From Ruminococcus sp. (GTDB lineage Bacteria > Bacillota > Clostridia > Oscillospirales > Acutalibacteraceae): a DNA stretch of 42,190 nucleotides. The stretch is taken from contig JALFTC010000025.1 in NCBI GenBank assembly GCA_022779485.1, positions 1 through 42,190 on the forward strand, given 5' to 3'. The translations under genes and the position numbers were made by a program. Below are positions 7,794 to 16,363 of the stretch, piece by piece. Below the pieces are notes generated by a model. That model was not told the origin of the DNA, did not search any database, and was given only the letters and a program-made list of their open reading frames with translations. Positions within the stretch are counted from its first letter, which is position 1; every line of letters begins with the position of its first letter.

Positions 7794-8834
7794 TCATTTC
7801 TTATTGCTTTGATTTACATATTTGATATTCGGTATCTTCAGCCACTTTGTCCATCCTCGCCCCGAGAGCTGAGTTTTGACAACTCCGTATGCTGTGCCCT
7901 GCGCTTCGATAACTTCTCCGTTGCCGATATACACTCCGATATGTCCGTCCATCCAAACGGCAAGTCCGGGTGTATCGGGCATATTAGAAATCGGTCCGCT
8001 TTCGGTTACATTGCTCCAGATAGAATTTGCTCCGCAGTCGGTAAAACCGTTTGAGCCTGCAACGATTTCTCCGCTGTCAGCGTTGTACCAAGCGTAGGAT
8101 TTTATCAAGCCAATGCAGTCGCATACTCTCTTGCCGAGCCACTTCTCTCCGACCTGTCGCATTTCACCGCCTGCCTCGTTGTTGCCGGGAAACAGACTTG
8201 CCTGTTGGTCAAGGTATTGCTTTGTGCAGACCTGACCGTAACCGCCGTAAACATAACCCCAACCGTTTTTGTATGCGTTCTCGCACCACTTGACAAGGTC
8301 AAGATTATTTTTCGTTGTCTTGTCGGAAAAGCCTGCGGTGCTGATTTCAGCACCCTTGATTGACTGCATCATTTTCTGAAACTCGTCATACTTAATCTCC
8401 GTTCCGAATTTCTGATTGACAGCTTTTATCAAATTCTCATCAGACTGATTCTTTTTGAAACAGGAAACAAAGTTTTTTACAAAGTCCTTGTCCTCTGATT
8501 TATCGGACAAAGAAAACAGATAGATAACTTCTGCCTGTGTGTTATAGTCGGACAACTTTTTATTTTTCAGTTGATTTTCAACCTCTGTCATCGTGTTGTT
8601 GATAAGCTGAAGATTTTCCATCTGTACGGCTGAGATGTTTTCTTGTATGGACTTACTCAGCTTGTCGGTGTCAATATCCATACTGCCGTTGAAAACTGAT
8701 ACAACAGCAATAATCGGCATAACCACAATTATGATTATGCCGATTACTATACCGCCTATTGTTTTTATTACCTTTTTATCTGTGAGCAAAGCAACTGCTA
8801 TTTTCTTCAGTGCCGCACCTATGGTAGCACTCAC
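7794..8834 (-). CDS. Membrane-anchored C40 (NlpC/P60) peptidoglycan hydrolase of the transfer apparatus
   Basis: 346 aa from the GTG at 8834, chosen because GGAGGTGAT lies four bases upstream; the longer TTG-started frame would bury that SD. A membrane segment lies at about residues 24-47, so the protein is anchored with its catalytic part outside. The NlpC/P60 domain occupies about residues 180-340. Its catalytic cysteine is in VCDCIGLIKSYAW (Cys240) and its histidine in GHIGVYIG. It cleaves stem peptides to open the wall for the mating channel. Normal NlpC motifs read DCSGL; here DCIGL replaces Ser by Ile. A terminator hairpin lies immediately upstream. Confidence 0.9.
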   Translation of the reverse strand: MSATIGAALKKIAVALLTDKKVIKTIGGIVIGIIIIVVMPIIAVVSVFNGSMDIDTDKLSKSIQENISAVQMENLQLINNTMTEVENQLKNKKLSDYNTQAEVIYLFSLSDKSEDKDFVKNFVSCFKKNQSDENLIKAVNQKFGTEIKYDEFQKMMQSIKGAEISTAGFSDKTTKNNLDLVKWCENAYKNGWGYVYGGYGQVCTKQYLDQQASLFPGNNEAGGEMRQVGEKWLGKRVCDCIGLIKSYAWYNADSGEIVAGSNGFTDCGANSIWSNVTESGPISNMPDTPGLAVWMDGHIGVYIGNGEVIEAQGTAYGVVKTQLSGRGWTKWLKIPNIKYVNQSNKK

Positions 8835-8853
8835 AAAATCACCTCCGTAACGC

Positions 8854-8898
8854 AAAAAATCCGATTGAAATTCAATTTGAAAGTCAATCGGATTTTTT
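8854..8898 (-). terminator. Intrinsic terminator downstream of hcp (twin of the one at 10837)
   Basis: A perfect 15-bp inverted repeat, AAAAAATCCGATTGA with TCAATCGGATTTTTT, around a 15-base loop. A-tract and T-tract flank the stem on either strand, so it can work in both directions. It lies 15 bases after the hcp stop and just upstream of the C40 peptidase SD. Its left arm and first loop bases are nearly identical to the terminator at 10837-10880. Confidence 0.85.
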
Positions 8899-8913
8899 AA
8901 TTTATCAGATACG

Positions 8914-10479
8914 TTATTTATTCATAATCCTATCATAATCTTCCTGCGGCTTATCAATAGGAGTGAGATTGAACTTTTCAATCAAAATATCAAGCACACC
9001 CTTTGAAACAAATGCAGGCAGCGTAGGTCCGAGATAGATATTTTTTATCCCAAGATATAAAAGCGTCAGCAAGATACAAACCGCTTTCTGTTCGTACCAC
9101 GAAAGAACAAGCGTAAGCGGAAGGTCGTTTACTGTGCAGTCAAAAGCATCTGCAAGAGCCAGTGCGATTTTTATTGCACTGTATGCGTCATTGCACTGTC
9201 CGCAGTCGAGTATTCTCGGAATACCCTCGATGTCGCCCAAATCCAAATCGTTAATACGATATTTTCCGCAGGCAAGAGTCAAGATAATCGTATCAGGCGG
9301 CGTAAGCTTTGCAAAGTCGGTGTAATAGCTTCTGCTGTAAGACGCTCCGTCACAACCGCCGATAAGGAAGAAATGCCTGATTTTTCCCTGCTTTACAAGG
9401 TCAACTATTTTATCGGCATTTGATAGCACCGCATTATGAGCAAAGCCTGTTGTTACCGTGCTGCCGCCGTTCATACCTCTCATTTCTTTATCCTCGTCAT
9501 AACCGCCGCACTCAATAGCTTTCTCGATAACGGGAGTAAAATCCTTGTCCTCGCCGATATGAACCAGTTCGGGATAGGACACAACAGAAGTTGTGAAAAC
9601 TCTGTCGCTGTAACTTTCTCTCACGGGCATAAGGCAATTTGTGGTAAACAAAATCGGAGCAGGAATATTGTGAAATTCCGACTGCTGATTCTGCCAGCCC
9701 GTACCGAAATTACCCTTGAGATGCGGATATTTTTTCAGTTCGGGATAGCCGTGAGCAGGTAACATTTCGCTGTGTGTATAGATGTTGATTCCCTTGCCCT
9801 CTGTTTGCTCAAGCAACAGCTTTAAATCGTGCAAATCGTGACCGCTCACAACAATAAACGGTCCTTTTTCAATAGTGAGAGGAACCTCTGTCGGCACCGG
9901 ATTTCCGTAGGCGTCCGTATTAGCCTTATCAAGCAAAGCCATACATTTAAAATTGACCTCGCCTGTCTTTAAAACAAGCTCAAGCAATTCATCCGGACTT
10001 TTCTTTTCGCCCAGAGCATACAGAGCCTCGTAGAAAAAGCCGCTGACTTCACTGTCGATTTTACCGAGAATAAACGAATGATAAGCATAAGCCGCCATTC
10101 CCTTTATCCCGAACAGTATCAGTGATTTCAAGGAACGGATATCCTCGTGTTCGTCCCAGATATTTTCCATATCATAATCTTCAAATTTTTCGCTGTTGAT
10201 TCTGCCCTTTTCAGTTTCAATTTCGGTCTTTATCTGCTTGATTGTCACATTGTTGAAATTTACATTTGTAAGCGTCGTAAAAAGTCCTTTCATCACAAGC
10301 TCATCGGTATGAGCAGTCGGCTTGCCTGATTTTGCCGCCCTTGCAAGTCCGATAAGCGCACCCACAAGCTCGTCCTGATAATTTGCGGTATCGGCTTTTT
10401 TACCGCAGACTCCTGCTTTGCCCTCACAGGCTTTATTGTGAGCAGTCTGCTGGCACTGAAAACAAAACATATCCTTCAT
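8914..10479 (-). CDS. hcp: Hybrid cluster protein / hydroxylamine reductase
   Basis: 521 aa. The N-terminus MKDMFCFQCQQTAHNKACEG carries the cysteine set for the [4Fe-4S] cluster (C6, C9, C18, C25). Hybrid-cluster ligands are seen in VSGHDLHDL (His), TNCLMP, GGCDGASYSRSYYTDF, LACGKYRINDLDLGD and LDCGQCNDAYSA (Cys). Hcp reduces hydroxylamine in vitro and is thought to act mainly against nitric oxide in vivo. The upstream ferredoxin gene, 29 bases away, is the likely electron donor. SD GGAGG precedes the ATG. Twin terminators bracket the ferredoxin-hcp unit. As ICE cargo it would give recipients protection from nitrosative stress. Confidence 0.95.
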   Translation of the reverse strand: MKDMFCFQCQQTAHNKACEGKAGVCGKKADTANYQDELVGALIGLARAAKSGKPTAHTDELVMKGLFTTLTNVNFNNVTIKQIKTEIETEKGRINSEKFEDYDMENIWDEHEDIRSLKSLILFGIKGMAAYAYHSFILGKIDSEVSGFFYEALYALGEKKSPDELLELVLKTGEVNFKCMALLDKANTDAYGNPVPTEVPLTIEKGPFIVVSGHDLHDLKLLLEQTEGKGINIYTHSEMLPAHGYPELKKYPHLKGNFGTGWQNQQSEFHNIPAPILFTTNCLMPVRESYSDRVFTTSVVSYPELVHIGEDKDFTPVIEKAIECGGYDEDKEMRGMNGGSTVTTGFAHNAVLSNADKIVDLVKQGKIRHFFLIGGCDGASYSRSYYTDFAKLTPPDTIILTLACGKYRINDLDLGDIEGIPRILDCGQCNDAYSAIKIALALADAFDCTVNDLPLTLVLSWYEQKAVCILLTLLYLGIKNIYLGPTLPAFVSKGVLDILIEKFNLTPIDKPQEDYDRIMNK

Positions 10480-10508
10480 TTGCTGCCTCCAAAATTTATA
10501 TAATGCAA

Positions 10509-10694
10509 TTAAATCTCCACTTCAATGGCATCTACCGGACAGCTGTCAGCCGCCTCCTGCACTGATTCCTCTTGTGCTTCGGAAATATCAGAGCTTGCTG
10601 TGGCAAATCCTTCGTCTGTCATTGAAAACACCTCCGGACAAATGCTGTTGCACAATCCGCATCCAATGCAATTTTCGTTTACTTTGGATTTCAT
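10509..10694 (-). CDS. Small [4Fe-4S] ferredoxin, likely electron donor to Hcp
   Basis: 61 aa. CIGCGLCNSICPEVF at the N-terminus and DSCPVDAIEV at the C-terminus give the CxxCxxC...CP ligand pattern of a monocluster bacterial ferredoxin. The extra cysteine in SICP may form a disulphide or be unused, as in Desulfovibrio-type ferredoxins. The start has SD GGGGAGG. The gene is first in a two-gene unit with hcp, and its 140-base upstream region contains a minus-strand TATAAT at 10758-10753. This supports an independent promoter for the unit, although no good -35 is seen. Confidence 0.92.
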   Translation of the reverse strand: MKSKVNENCIGCGLCNSICPEVFSMTDEGFATASSDISEAQEESVQEAADSCPVDAIEVEI

Positions 10695-10836
10695 AAATAC
10701 GCCTCCCCTATGATAATGAAACCATAAACCGTATTTGAATTTTACATCATCAATTATATTATTTCTCTAATCTTTGTTTTTAACACTTCCAATATTTTCA
10801 AAGTATTTTGAGTTTTTCAAAAAATCATCGATAAAC

Positions 10837-10880
10837 AAAAATCCGATTGAAATTCATTTAAGAAAATCAATCGGATTTTT
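10837..10880 (-). terminator. Intrinsic terminator downstream of the flavodoxin-fold reductase
   Basis: 14-bp perfect stem, AAAAATCCGATTGA with TCAATCGGATTTTT, around a 16-base loop, 19 bases past the reductase stop. The arm plus the first loop bases (AAATTCA) repeat those of the hcp terminator at 8854. It separates the reductase from the ferredoxin-hcp unit. Confidence 0.85.
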
Positions 10881-10899
10881 CAAATTTGTACTAAAGAAT

Positions 10900-11463
10900 T
10901 CATGTAAATAATTTATCTATTTCCCTTTTTGCTTCAGACATTATCTTATACACATCACTTCCATATATATCAAGCTGTTCTGCCTTTACAAGTAAAACCC
11001 CATCTATTCCAAACATCCCCTGTGCCAAAGCTTTGACATAACCATATCCGTAAGTATCATCTGTAATCGTTCCGCCTGCTGTTGTAACATAATACAGTTT
11101 TTTCGCTTTGCACATACTTACGGGTATGCCTTCATCTGAATAAGAAAAAGTAAGACCAACAACACAGATGTTTTCAAGATAAGCTTTTACAACTGACGGA
11201 AATGATAAATCCCAATAGGGTGCAACTAAAATTATTTCGTCTGCCTTTGCAAACTGCTTGGCATACTTGAAATAAGGATTACTGAAATCTCCTTTTTGAC
11301 ACGATTCATCTCTCATAGAAAGAGTTTTTAAATCCATCGGTAAAATGTTTTCTTCTGAAAGCCGTACATATTCAACATCACAGTTAATTTTCTCTGCAAG
11401 ATAATCTGCAATTTCTCTGGTTCTTGATTCAGCTCTGACCGCTCCGTCAATATATAAAAGCAT
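10900..11463 (-). CDS. Flavodoxin-fold NAD(P)H oxidoreductase (azoreductase/quinone reductase-like)
   Basis: 187 aa. MLLYIDGAVRAESRTREIADYL has the strand, phosphate-binding loop and helix of the flavodoxin_2 fold (FMN bound by the SRT-like loop). LVAPYWDLSFPSVVKAYLENI and YYVTTAGGTI are the later FMN-loop blocks, matching AzoR/NAD(P)H-dehydrogenase proteins. It probably reduces quinones, azo or nitro compounds with NAD(P)H; the substrate is not deducible. With Hcp, ferredoxin and the nitroreductase at 2655 it makes this ICE rich in reductive detoxification genes. Start SD GAGGG. It is followed by its own terminator. Confidence 0.85.
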   Translation of the reverse strand: MLLYIDGAVRAESRTREIADYLAEKINCDVEYVRLSEENILPMDLKTLSMRDESCQKGDFSNPYFKYAKQFAKADEIILVAPYWDLSFPSVVKAYLENICVVGLTFSYSDEGIPVSMCKAKKLYYVTTAGGTITDDTYGYGYVKALAQGMFGIDGVLLVKAEQLDIYGSDVYKIMSEAKREIDKLFT

Positions 11464-11487
11464 TTTTATTGCCCTCTTTTCTGTTTA

Positions 11488-12750
11488 TTACTTGCTTCCA
11501 TTGTTGCTCTTCCTTTTATTTTCAAATTGAGCTTTGTGTTTTCTGTCAATTCTCGCTGTATTTTCAGAATTCAAACCTCTTGAAATAATTGCCGAGCCAA
11601 ACCTGTTGCGGAGGTTATCAACCGTCTTATCAATCTTTCTCTCCTTGTCCTTGTTTTTATATGAAGCAGAAAACAAAGACATCTGCTCGGTATCTTCTCT
11701 TGTAATGTCAGTCAGAGAAACACCCATAAGACGAAGCGGAGAATGTCCGTCCCACAGTTCATCAAACAAAACCTTTGAAATACTGTATATCTCAGTTGTA
11801 ATATCCGTAGCAATATCAAGGTGCCTTTGATGAGATTTGTTCCTGAAATCATTTGTTCTGATATTTACGGCAACGCAATAAGCTTTAGCACCGTCATCAC
11901 GAATACGAAATGCAACACTGTCAGAAATGGAAAGCAGAACCTTGTGTGCCTGTTCTCTTGTTGTGATATTATCCTCAAACGAGGTTTCTACGCTGTAGCC
12001 TTTAGCTTTAGGCGGAACATCAAGGACAGGTGATTCGTCAATGCCCTTGGAATAGTAATACAGCTGTTCGCCGAATTTGTTTCCGACAATGGACTGAATG
12101 TTTTGAAGGGAAAGCTTTGCTAAATCCCCTATCGTTCTGACATAAGATTTTTCAAGCTTTACTGCTGTATTTTTACCGACAGAAATAAGTTCACTGACAG
12201 GCAATGTCCACATTTTCTCGGTAATTTCATTCTCAAACAGAGTATGAACCTTATCGGGCTTTTCAAAGTCGCTTGCCATTTTAGCACACAATTTGTTAGA
12301 ACCTATGCCGACATTGACCGTAAAGCCAAGCTCACTTTTAATTCTGTCCTTGATTTCATATGCCGTTTTTATCGGTTCGGGATAAATTCTCTCCATACCC
12401 GACATATCAAGGAAACATTCATCAATTGAGAATTGCTCGACAACAGGTGTGTAGCTTTTGCAGATTTCAATAAATGCTTTAGAACATTTATCATACAAAG
12501 AAAAATCGGGTTCGGCTATTACCAAGTCGGGACATTTTCTCAAAGCCATAGAAATCGGTTCGCCTGTCCTGATATTGTATTTCTTTGCAGGAATGGATTT
12601 TGCAAGAACAATGCTCGTTCGCTTTTCGGGATTACCGCCTATGCAGGACGGAATCAAGCGTAAATCGTCTTTGCCCTCACGAACTCTGCGAGCAGCTTCC
12701 CACGACAGGAATGCACTATTCACATCAATATGAAAAACAAGCCGTTTCAT
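11488..12750 (-). CDS. Y-family (DinB/UmuC-type) translesion DNA polymerase
   Basis: 420 aa. FHIDVNSAF (Asp9) and SIDECFLDMSG (Asp110, Glu111) are the catalytic carboxylate motifs. Y-family features continue with SIPAKKYNIRTGEP and the helix-hairpin-helix segment (ISVGKNTAVKLEKSYVRTIGDLAKL), then a little-finger domain. The C-terminus (about residues 370-420) is Lys/Arg-rich and lacks a clear beta-clamp peptide. The enzyme copies damaged templates and raises mutation rates. Mobile elements often carry one, which may help second-strand synthesis in a stressed recipient. SD AGGAAGGG precedes the ATG. It lies between VirB4 and the redox cargo. Confidence 0.92.
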   Translation of the reverse strand: MKRLVFHIDVNSAFLSWEAARRVREGKDDLRLIPSCIGGNPEKRTSIVLAKSIPAKKYNIRTGEPISMALRKCPDLVIAEPDFSLYDKCSKAFIEICKSYTPVVEQFSIDECFLDMSGMERIYPEPIKTAYEIKDRIKSELGFTVNVGIGSNKLCAKMASDFEKPDKVHTLFENEITEKMWTLPVSELISVGKNTAVKLEKSYVRTIGDLAKLSLQNIQSIVGNKFGEQLYYYSKGIDESPVLDVPPKAKGYSVETSFEDNITTREQAHKVLLSISDSVAFRIRDDGAKAYCVAVNIRTNDFRNKSHQRHLDIATDITTEIYSISKVLFDELWDGHSPLRLMGVSLTDITREDTEQMSLFSASYKNKDKERKIDKTVDNLRNRFGSAIISRGLNSENTARIDRKHKAQFENKRKSNNGSK

Positions 12751-12813
12751 AAAGTTCCCTTCCTAAAGTTTTTATTTAATCATAACACAAGGATTTTTCA
12801 TTGTCCACAAAAA

Positions 12814-14652
12814 TTATCGACCGCCTGCGCTGCCGAAAATTTCGGCTTTATATTCAGGAGCCTGAACAAGAAGCAAATACCTTTCGTTTCCGCAACGGTA
12901 AAGGCAAGTGCCACGCTCACCGAATTTGATTAAGGCATACTCGTTTGGTTCTACCATTAGCGCTTCTTCAAAGTCCTTCGGATTGATGTTGCCGGGGAAG
13001 AACAGGAAATGATGAGTAGGAATTGAAAATAGCGGCTTGGTATATTCCTTGACATTTTGAATCAGGAAATCCTCAATGTTCTGACTGGCTAAAATCACGG
13101 CTGAGTCCTTTTTGCGGACACGCTTCATTGCGTTGCGGATATACTCAATGGCGGTGAGGTTAGACAAAAACAAATAAAGCTCGTCTATTGATGCAACGGT
13201 GTTTCCCTCACCTAACAACTTGTTAGACATATAGGAAAGGATATTAAACAACATTGCGTCTTTGAGCCTTTTGTTAGTATCGAGCAAACCCTTAACTCCG
13301 AAGCACAGGAATTTGTCATCGGTGATATTCGTGTAACCGTTGAAATACTTTGATTCTGAACCGACACACATACTATGAATACCCAAACAAACCTCCTGCA
13401 GGATTTCTTCTGTGTAGAGATACTTCCGCTTGTGGTCGTAGGTCATATATTCTTCTTCGCACAAGTCATAAAAGTCAGACATAACAGGAAAGTCAGTAGG
13501 CTTTTTTGTGCTGTAATCGGTTGTGTCGGTTATGCCGAATCGTGCGTACAACTTCATAAGTAGAATTTCGATTGTATCAAGCTGTGCGTCCGTGAAATCC
13601 TTGTAGGTTCTAAAAAAGTCTTTCAAAAACGCAATGTGCTGTGATAATCGGGTAACACGCTTGAACGGTTCGGGAGTTTTGGAGTCAATTTCTTCATTTG
13701 CATTACCCCAATCCTTTGGTTCTAACGGATTGATTTTGTATTTACCTGACATAAAATCAATGTAACAACCGCCGAGGGCTTTTGTCAGATCCTCGTACTC
13801 AGACTCGGGGTCGAGGCAAATTATTTTCTTTCCGCTTTCACGAATGTTCGTAAGGATGAGTTTCAATAAATACGATTTGCCCTGACCGCTGTTTCCGAGA
13901 ATAAGAATGTTACTCGTTGTCTTGTCTTCTGTTCTGCGGTCAAAGTCAACAAGAATATTTGTGCCGTACTTATCTCGCCCGATATACAAGCCGTTAGGGT
14001 CGGTTTTACCACTAAAATTAAAAGGAAAAAGATTTGCAACTGAAGAAGCAGGCAGAACACGCTCATATAGACTTCCGAACTGATTACTTCCGATAGGATT
14101 TACAGACAAAAAGCCCTCTTTCTGCCTTAGCGTTAATCTATCCACTTCAATCTTGGAACGAGTCAGCTCCATTGCAATATCAGTCTGCAACTCCTTTAAT
14201 TTCTGTTTGCTTTTCGCCTTTAGTTCGATGAACACGGAGCAATGCAATAAAGCCTCTTTGTTCTTCCTCAGATTTGCCATCAGGGTAACAACATCCTGCA
14301 AGTTGCCCTGTGCCTCAATGGTTTCGTTTACATCATTACCACTTGATTTAAGTTTGTTTTTGCGTGTTGCGTTCTGTATGATTTTTCTCTGTTCCACACT
14401 TTCAACAAGTCTGTGGTATATGCGAAGCGTTACTCCGTTTCTGTCTGCAAGCTGTGAAAGAATTGCCTGTTCTTCAGTTGACGGCGGATATTCTCTGACT
14501 GCCCACACACTGCGGTATGAGTCGCCGACAATGTAGTGATCTGTCAGGAATTTTATCGTTGACGGCAGAATCATATCAAAGAAATCCTTTGTGTAGATTT
14601 CTTCTGCCTGCTCGGGTGTGAGCACCTTTGGTTTTCTTTTGAATAGTCCCAT
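12814..14652 (-). CDS. VirB4/TraE-type conjugation ATPase
   Basis: 612 aa. Walker A is GNSGQGKS (residues 253-260). Walker B is in VASIDELYLF (near residue 475), with the downstream arginine-rich block RNAMKRVRKKDSAVILASQNIEDF typical of VirB4. The N-terminal 230 residues are the non-catalytic VirB4 region. The protein powers assembly of the type IV secretion channel at the inner face of the membrane. It is preceded by SD GGGAGG and separated by a few bases from the sortase gene. It is shorter than many VirB4 proteins (about 800 aa); the 200-aa protein encoded at 15464 could supply part of the missing N-terminus. Confidence 0.93.
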   Translation of the reverse strand: MGLFKRKPKVLTPEQAEEIYTKDFFDMILPSTIKFLTDHYIVGDSYRSVWAVREYPPSTEEQAILSQLADRNGVTLRIYHRLVESVEQRKIIQNATRKNKLKSSGNDVNETIEAQGNLQDVVTLMANLRKNKEALLHCSVFIELKAKSKQKLKELQTDIAMELTRSKIEVDRLTLRQKEGFLSVNPIGSNQFGSLYERVLPASSVANLFPFNFSGKTDPNGLYIGRDKYGTNILVDFDRRTEDKTTSNILILGNSGQGKSYLLKLILTNIRESGKKIICLDPESEYEDLTKALGGCYIDFMSGKYKINPLEPKDWGNANEEIDSKTPEPFKRVTRLSQHIAFLKDFFRTYKDFTDAQLDTIEILLMKLYARFGITDTTDYSTKKPTDFPVMSDFYDLCEEEYMTYDHKRKYLYTEEILQEVCLGIHSMCVGSESKYFNGYTNITDDKFLCFGVKGLLDTNKRLKDAMLFNILSYMSNKLLGEGNTVASIDELYLFLSNLTAIEYIRNAMKRVRKKDSAVILASQNIEDFLIQNVKEYTKPLFSIPTHHFLFFPGNINPKDFEEALMVEPNEYALIKFGERGTCLYRCGNERYLLLVQAPEYKAEIFGSAGGR

Positions 14653-14667
14653 ATCTTAAACCTCCCT

Positions 14668-15480
14668 TTAATTTCGGACTGCCAACACAAGTATGCGGTC
14701 ATCCTGATTGTATCCGTAACAGGTTGAAAGCGTTAAAATCTGCTGACCGTAAACAGGTGTAATTTCTGTGTTATACAGAGATTTTGTTTTTGCATAACTG
14801 ACCCATTTTTCATAGGTTTTGTCCAAATCTGTTGTTAAAAATTTGTACCAATCATCATTGGATTTTACTTTCATAACAGAAAAGACGGAGTAAACAAATG
14901 CCCCGTTTTTCGTTTCGATCACAACTGTCGGATGCTCTGTAAAATAAGAATAATCGATGTAGTTGCAAAGGTCTGCAAACATTGTGCCATTGTTCATATG
15001 GTGTCCGTAGATTATGAGATTGGTACTGTCGGCTGAACACCTTGCATCAAGAAACGGAGTACCGCTATAGCTGTACTCTCCGTAAAAATTCCTGTTCAGG
15101 TACTTCTGCGGATTACTCGGTGTATGCATAACAGGGTAATTGATATTAGTGCCTGCTATGCTTATCCAGCCGAAGCATTCGGAATTCATTGAAATGAGTT
15201 CTGATATTGAATGAGGTTCATAATAGGTTGTGTAATACAGAGGTTGTTCAGCCTGAACTTCATTATTGAAATCACTGACATTTAACAGATTTGGTTTTTT
15301 CATCGTTTCTGTTTCATTATCTGTATTAGTCGTTTCCTCAGTAACGATTTCTGCAAGCTTTTCAAACTCTGCTTTTTCGTTATGCTCGGTGATTTTCTGT
15401 GACACAATCGAAACTACACATAACAGTATAATGATTGAGAACACGGAAATCACAGCGATGGTACTAATTTTCTTCTTCAT
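14668..15480 (-). CDS. Class B sortase carried by the ICE
   Basis: 270 aa from the ATG at 15480, which follows GGAGGTGG; a longer frame from 15513 has no SD. An N-terminal membrane anchor (ISTIAVISVFSIIILLCVVSIVS) leads to a sortase domain with catalytic His in IIYGHHMNNGT, Cys254 in LSTCYGYNQDD and Arg262. The length and the spacing between motifs fit class B. Sortases cleave a C-terminal sorting signal and join the protein to lipid II. The likely client is the large adhesin encoded at 18024-22379, ending PQTGD plus a membrane segment. The start overlaps the end of the upstream gene by 17 bases. Confidence 0.9.
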   Translation of the reverse strand: MKKKISTIAVISVFSIIILLCVVSIVSQKITEHNEKAEFEKLAEIVTEETTNTDNETETMKKPNLLNVSDFNNEVQAEQPLYYTTYYEPHSISELISMNSECFGWISIAGTNINYPVMHTPSNPQKYLNRNFYGEYSYSGTPFLDARCSADSTNLIIYGHHMNNGTMFADLCNYIDYSYFTEHPTVVIETKNGAFVYSVFSVMKVKSNDDWYKFLTTDLDKTYEKWVSYAKTKSLYNTEITPVYGQQILTLSTCYGYNQDDRILVLAVRN

Positions 15481-16066
15481 TTTCCACCTCCGGAATATAC
15501 TGCTCGCCGTCATAGTCGGGTATTAAATCGCCGTTCATACTTGCTTCAAAGTAGATTGCAAGAAAACGCTTGATGTCTGCTTTCTTCATTCTTGTAACCT
15601 CAAATCCCTGATCGGATATGATTTTTTCAACCCTGTTTGCTTTCTGCAAAACATTTTCTGATTTTGAAGATTTGCACCTTGCGATAAACAGGAACTGTCT
15701 TGCAGTTGAGGTTTCGGTCTGAATACTGTCGAGGAAATTCAAATCCTTATTTAGAATTTTTCTGACCTTTTCATTCTGTTCAACTTCAATCCTGCCTTTG
15801 ATATAGCTTTTGTTCGTATCGAAGCATTCGCAGGAATCGGTACAGGTAATCTCAATATCCGGCACAGCAGAAAGTACCATCATAAGGTGACGCACCTTGA
15901 TTTCAATATTTGTGTGCGACAGAACAGATATATTTGTCGGCTGAACCATATAGAAGATAAGCTCTTCCTTACCGACCTTCAAGCCATTTTTCGTAAAGGT
16001 TTTTATGCCCATCAAGTCCTGTACTGATTTGCCTTTTTGCTTTGTTTTCTTCTGTTTGTTTTTCAT
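15464..16066 (-). CDS. Conserved ICE mating-pore protein of unknown function
   Basis: 200 aa, soluble by sequence, with a Lys-rich N-terminus and an acidic C-terminus (EVENEEEN). The middle (FLFIARCKSS...ENVLQKANRVEKIISDQGFEVTRMKKADIKRFLAIYF) has the helix-strand pattern seen in the N-terminal, non-ATPase part of VirB4-like proteins. I infer, without proof, that it is a detached VirB4 N-domain or partner. It lies between PrgI and the sortase/VirB4 genes, starting within a base of the PrgI stop (TAAATG). This location is conserved in Tn1549-like transfer modules as far as I recall. Confidence 0.7.
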   Translation of the reverse strand: MKNKQKKTKQKGKSVQDLMGIKTFTKNGLKVGKEELIFYMVQPTNISVLSHTNIEIKVRHLMMVLSAVPDIEITCTDSCECFDTNKSYIKGRIEVEQNEKVRKILNKDLNFLDSIQTETSTARQFLFIARCKSSKSENVLQKANRVEKIISDQGFEVTRMKKADIKRFLAIYFEASMNGDLIPDYDGEQYIPEVENEEEN

Positions 16067-16363
16067 TTATTTGCCTCTTTCTGCCCAAAAATAAGTCTGT
16101 TGAGTTGATATAAAATACTTCACAGCATAGCGGATAAAATCCAGAATTGTTGTATCTTCAAGTCGTATTGATAAAAAGCCGAAGCAGAGTGTTACTGCAA
16201 GCGGTACTATTATCCTTGTCTGTGCAAGTATCAGGATTGATAATAAAAGCGCTATGCTCATAATTGCAAAATCCCGCAAGCTCCACAGCCACAGATTGGC
16301 GGTAGCTTTGAGATTCTGTGGATATAGATAAGTTGTCATAATCTTTAAATTCCTTTCATTCAT
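16067..16363 (-). CDS. PrgI-family mating-pore membrane protein
   Basis: 98 aa. YLYPQNLKATANLWLWSLRDF is followed by two closely spaced membrane segments (AIMSIALLLSILILA and IIVPLAVTLCFGFLSI) and a short cytosolic tail with FISTQQTYFW. This is the layout of PrgI/VirB3-like subunits of Gram-positive type IV secretion systems. The start is uncertain. The ATG at 16363 overlaps the TrbL stop (ATGA), suggesting coupling, while an ATG at 16339 has AAAGGA upstream and begins MTTYLYPQNL, closer to how family members begin. Confidence 0.85.
   Translation of the reverse strand: MNERNLKIMTTYLYPQNLKATANLWLWSLRDFAIMSIALLLSILILAQTRIIVPLAVTLCFGFLSIRLEDTTILDFIRYAVKYFISTQQTYFWAERGK

Noticed and set aside
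8920..10470. Plus-strand open frames opposite hcp and the other long ICE genes
   Set aside because: They lack SDs, have no recognisable motifs and lie wholly antisense to well-supported genes.
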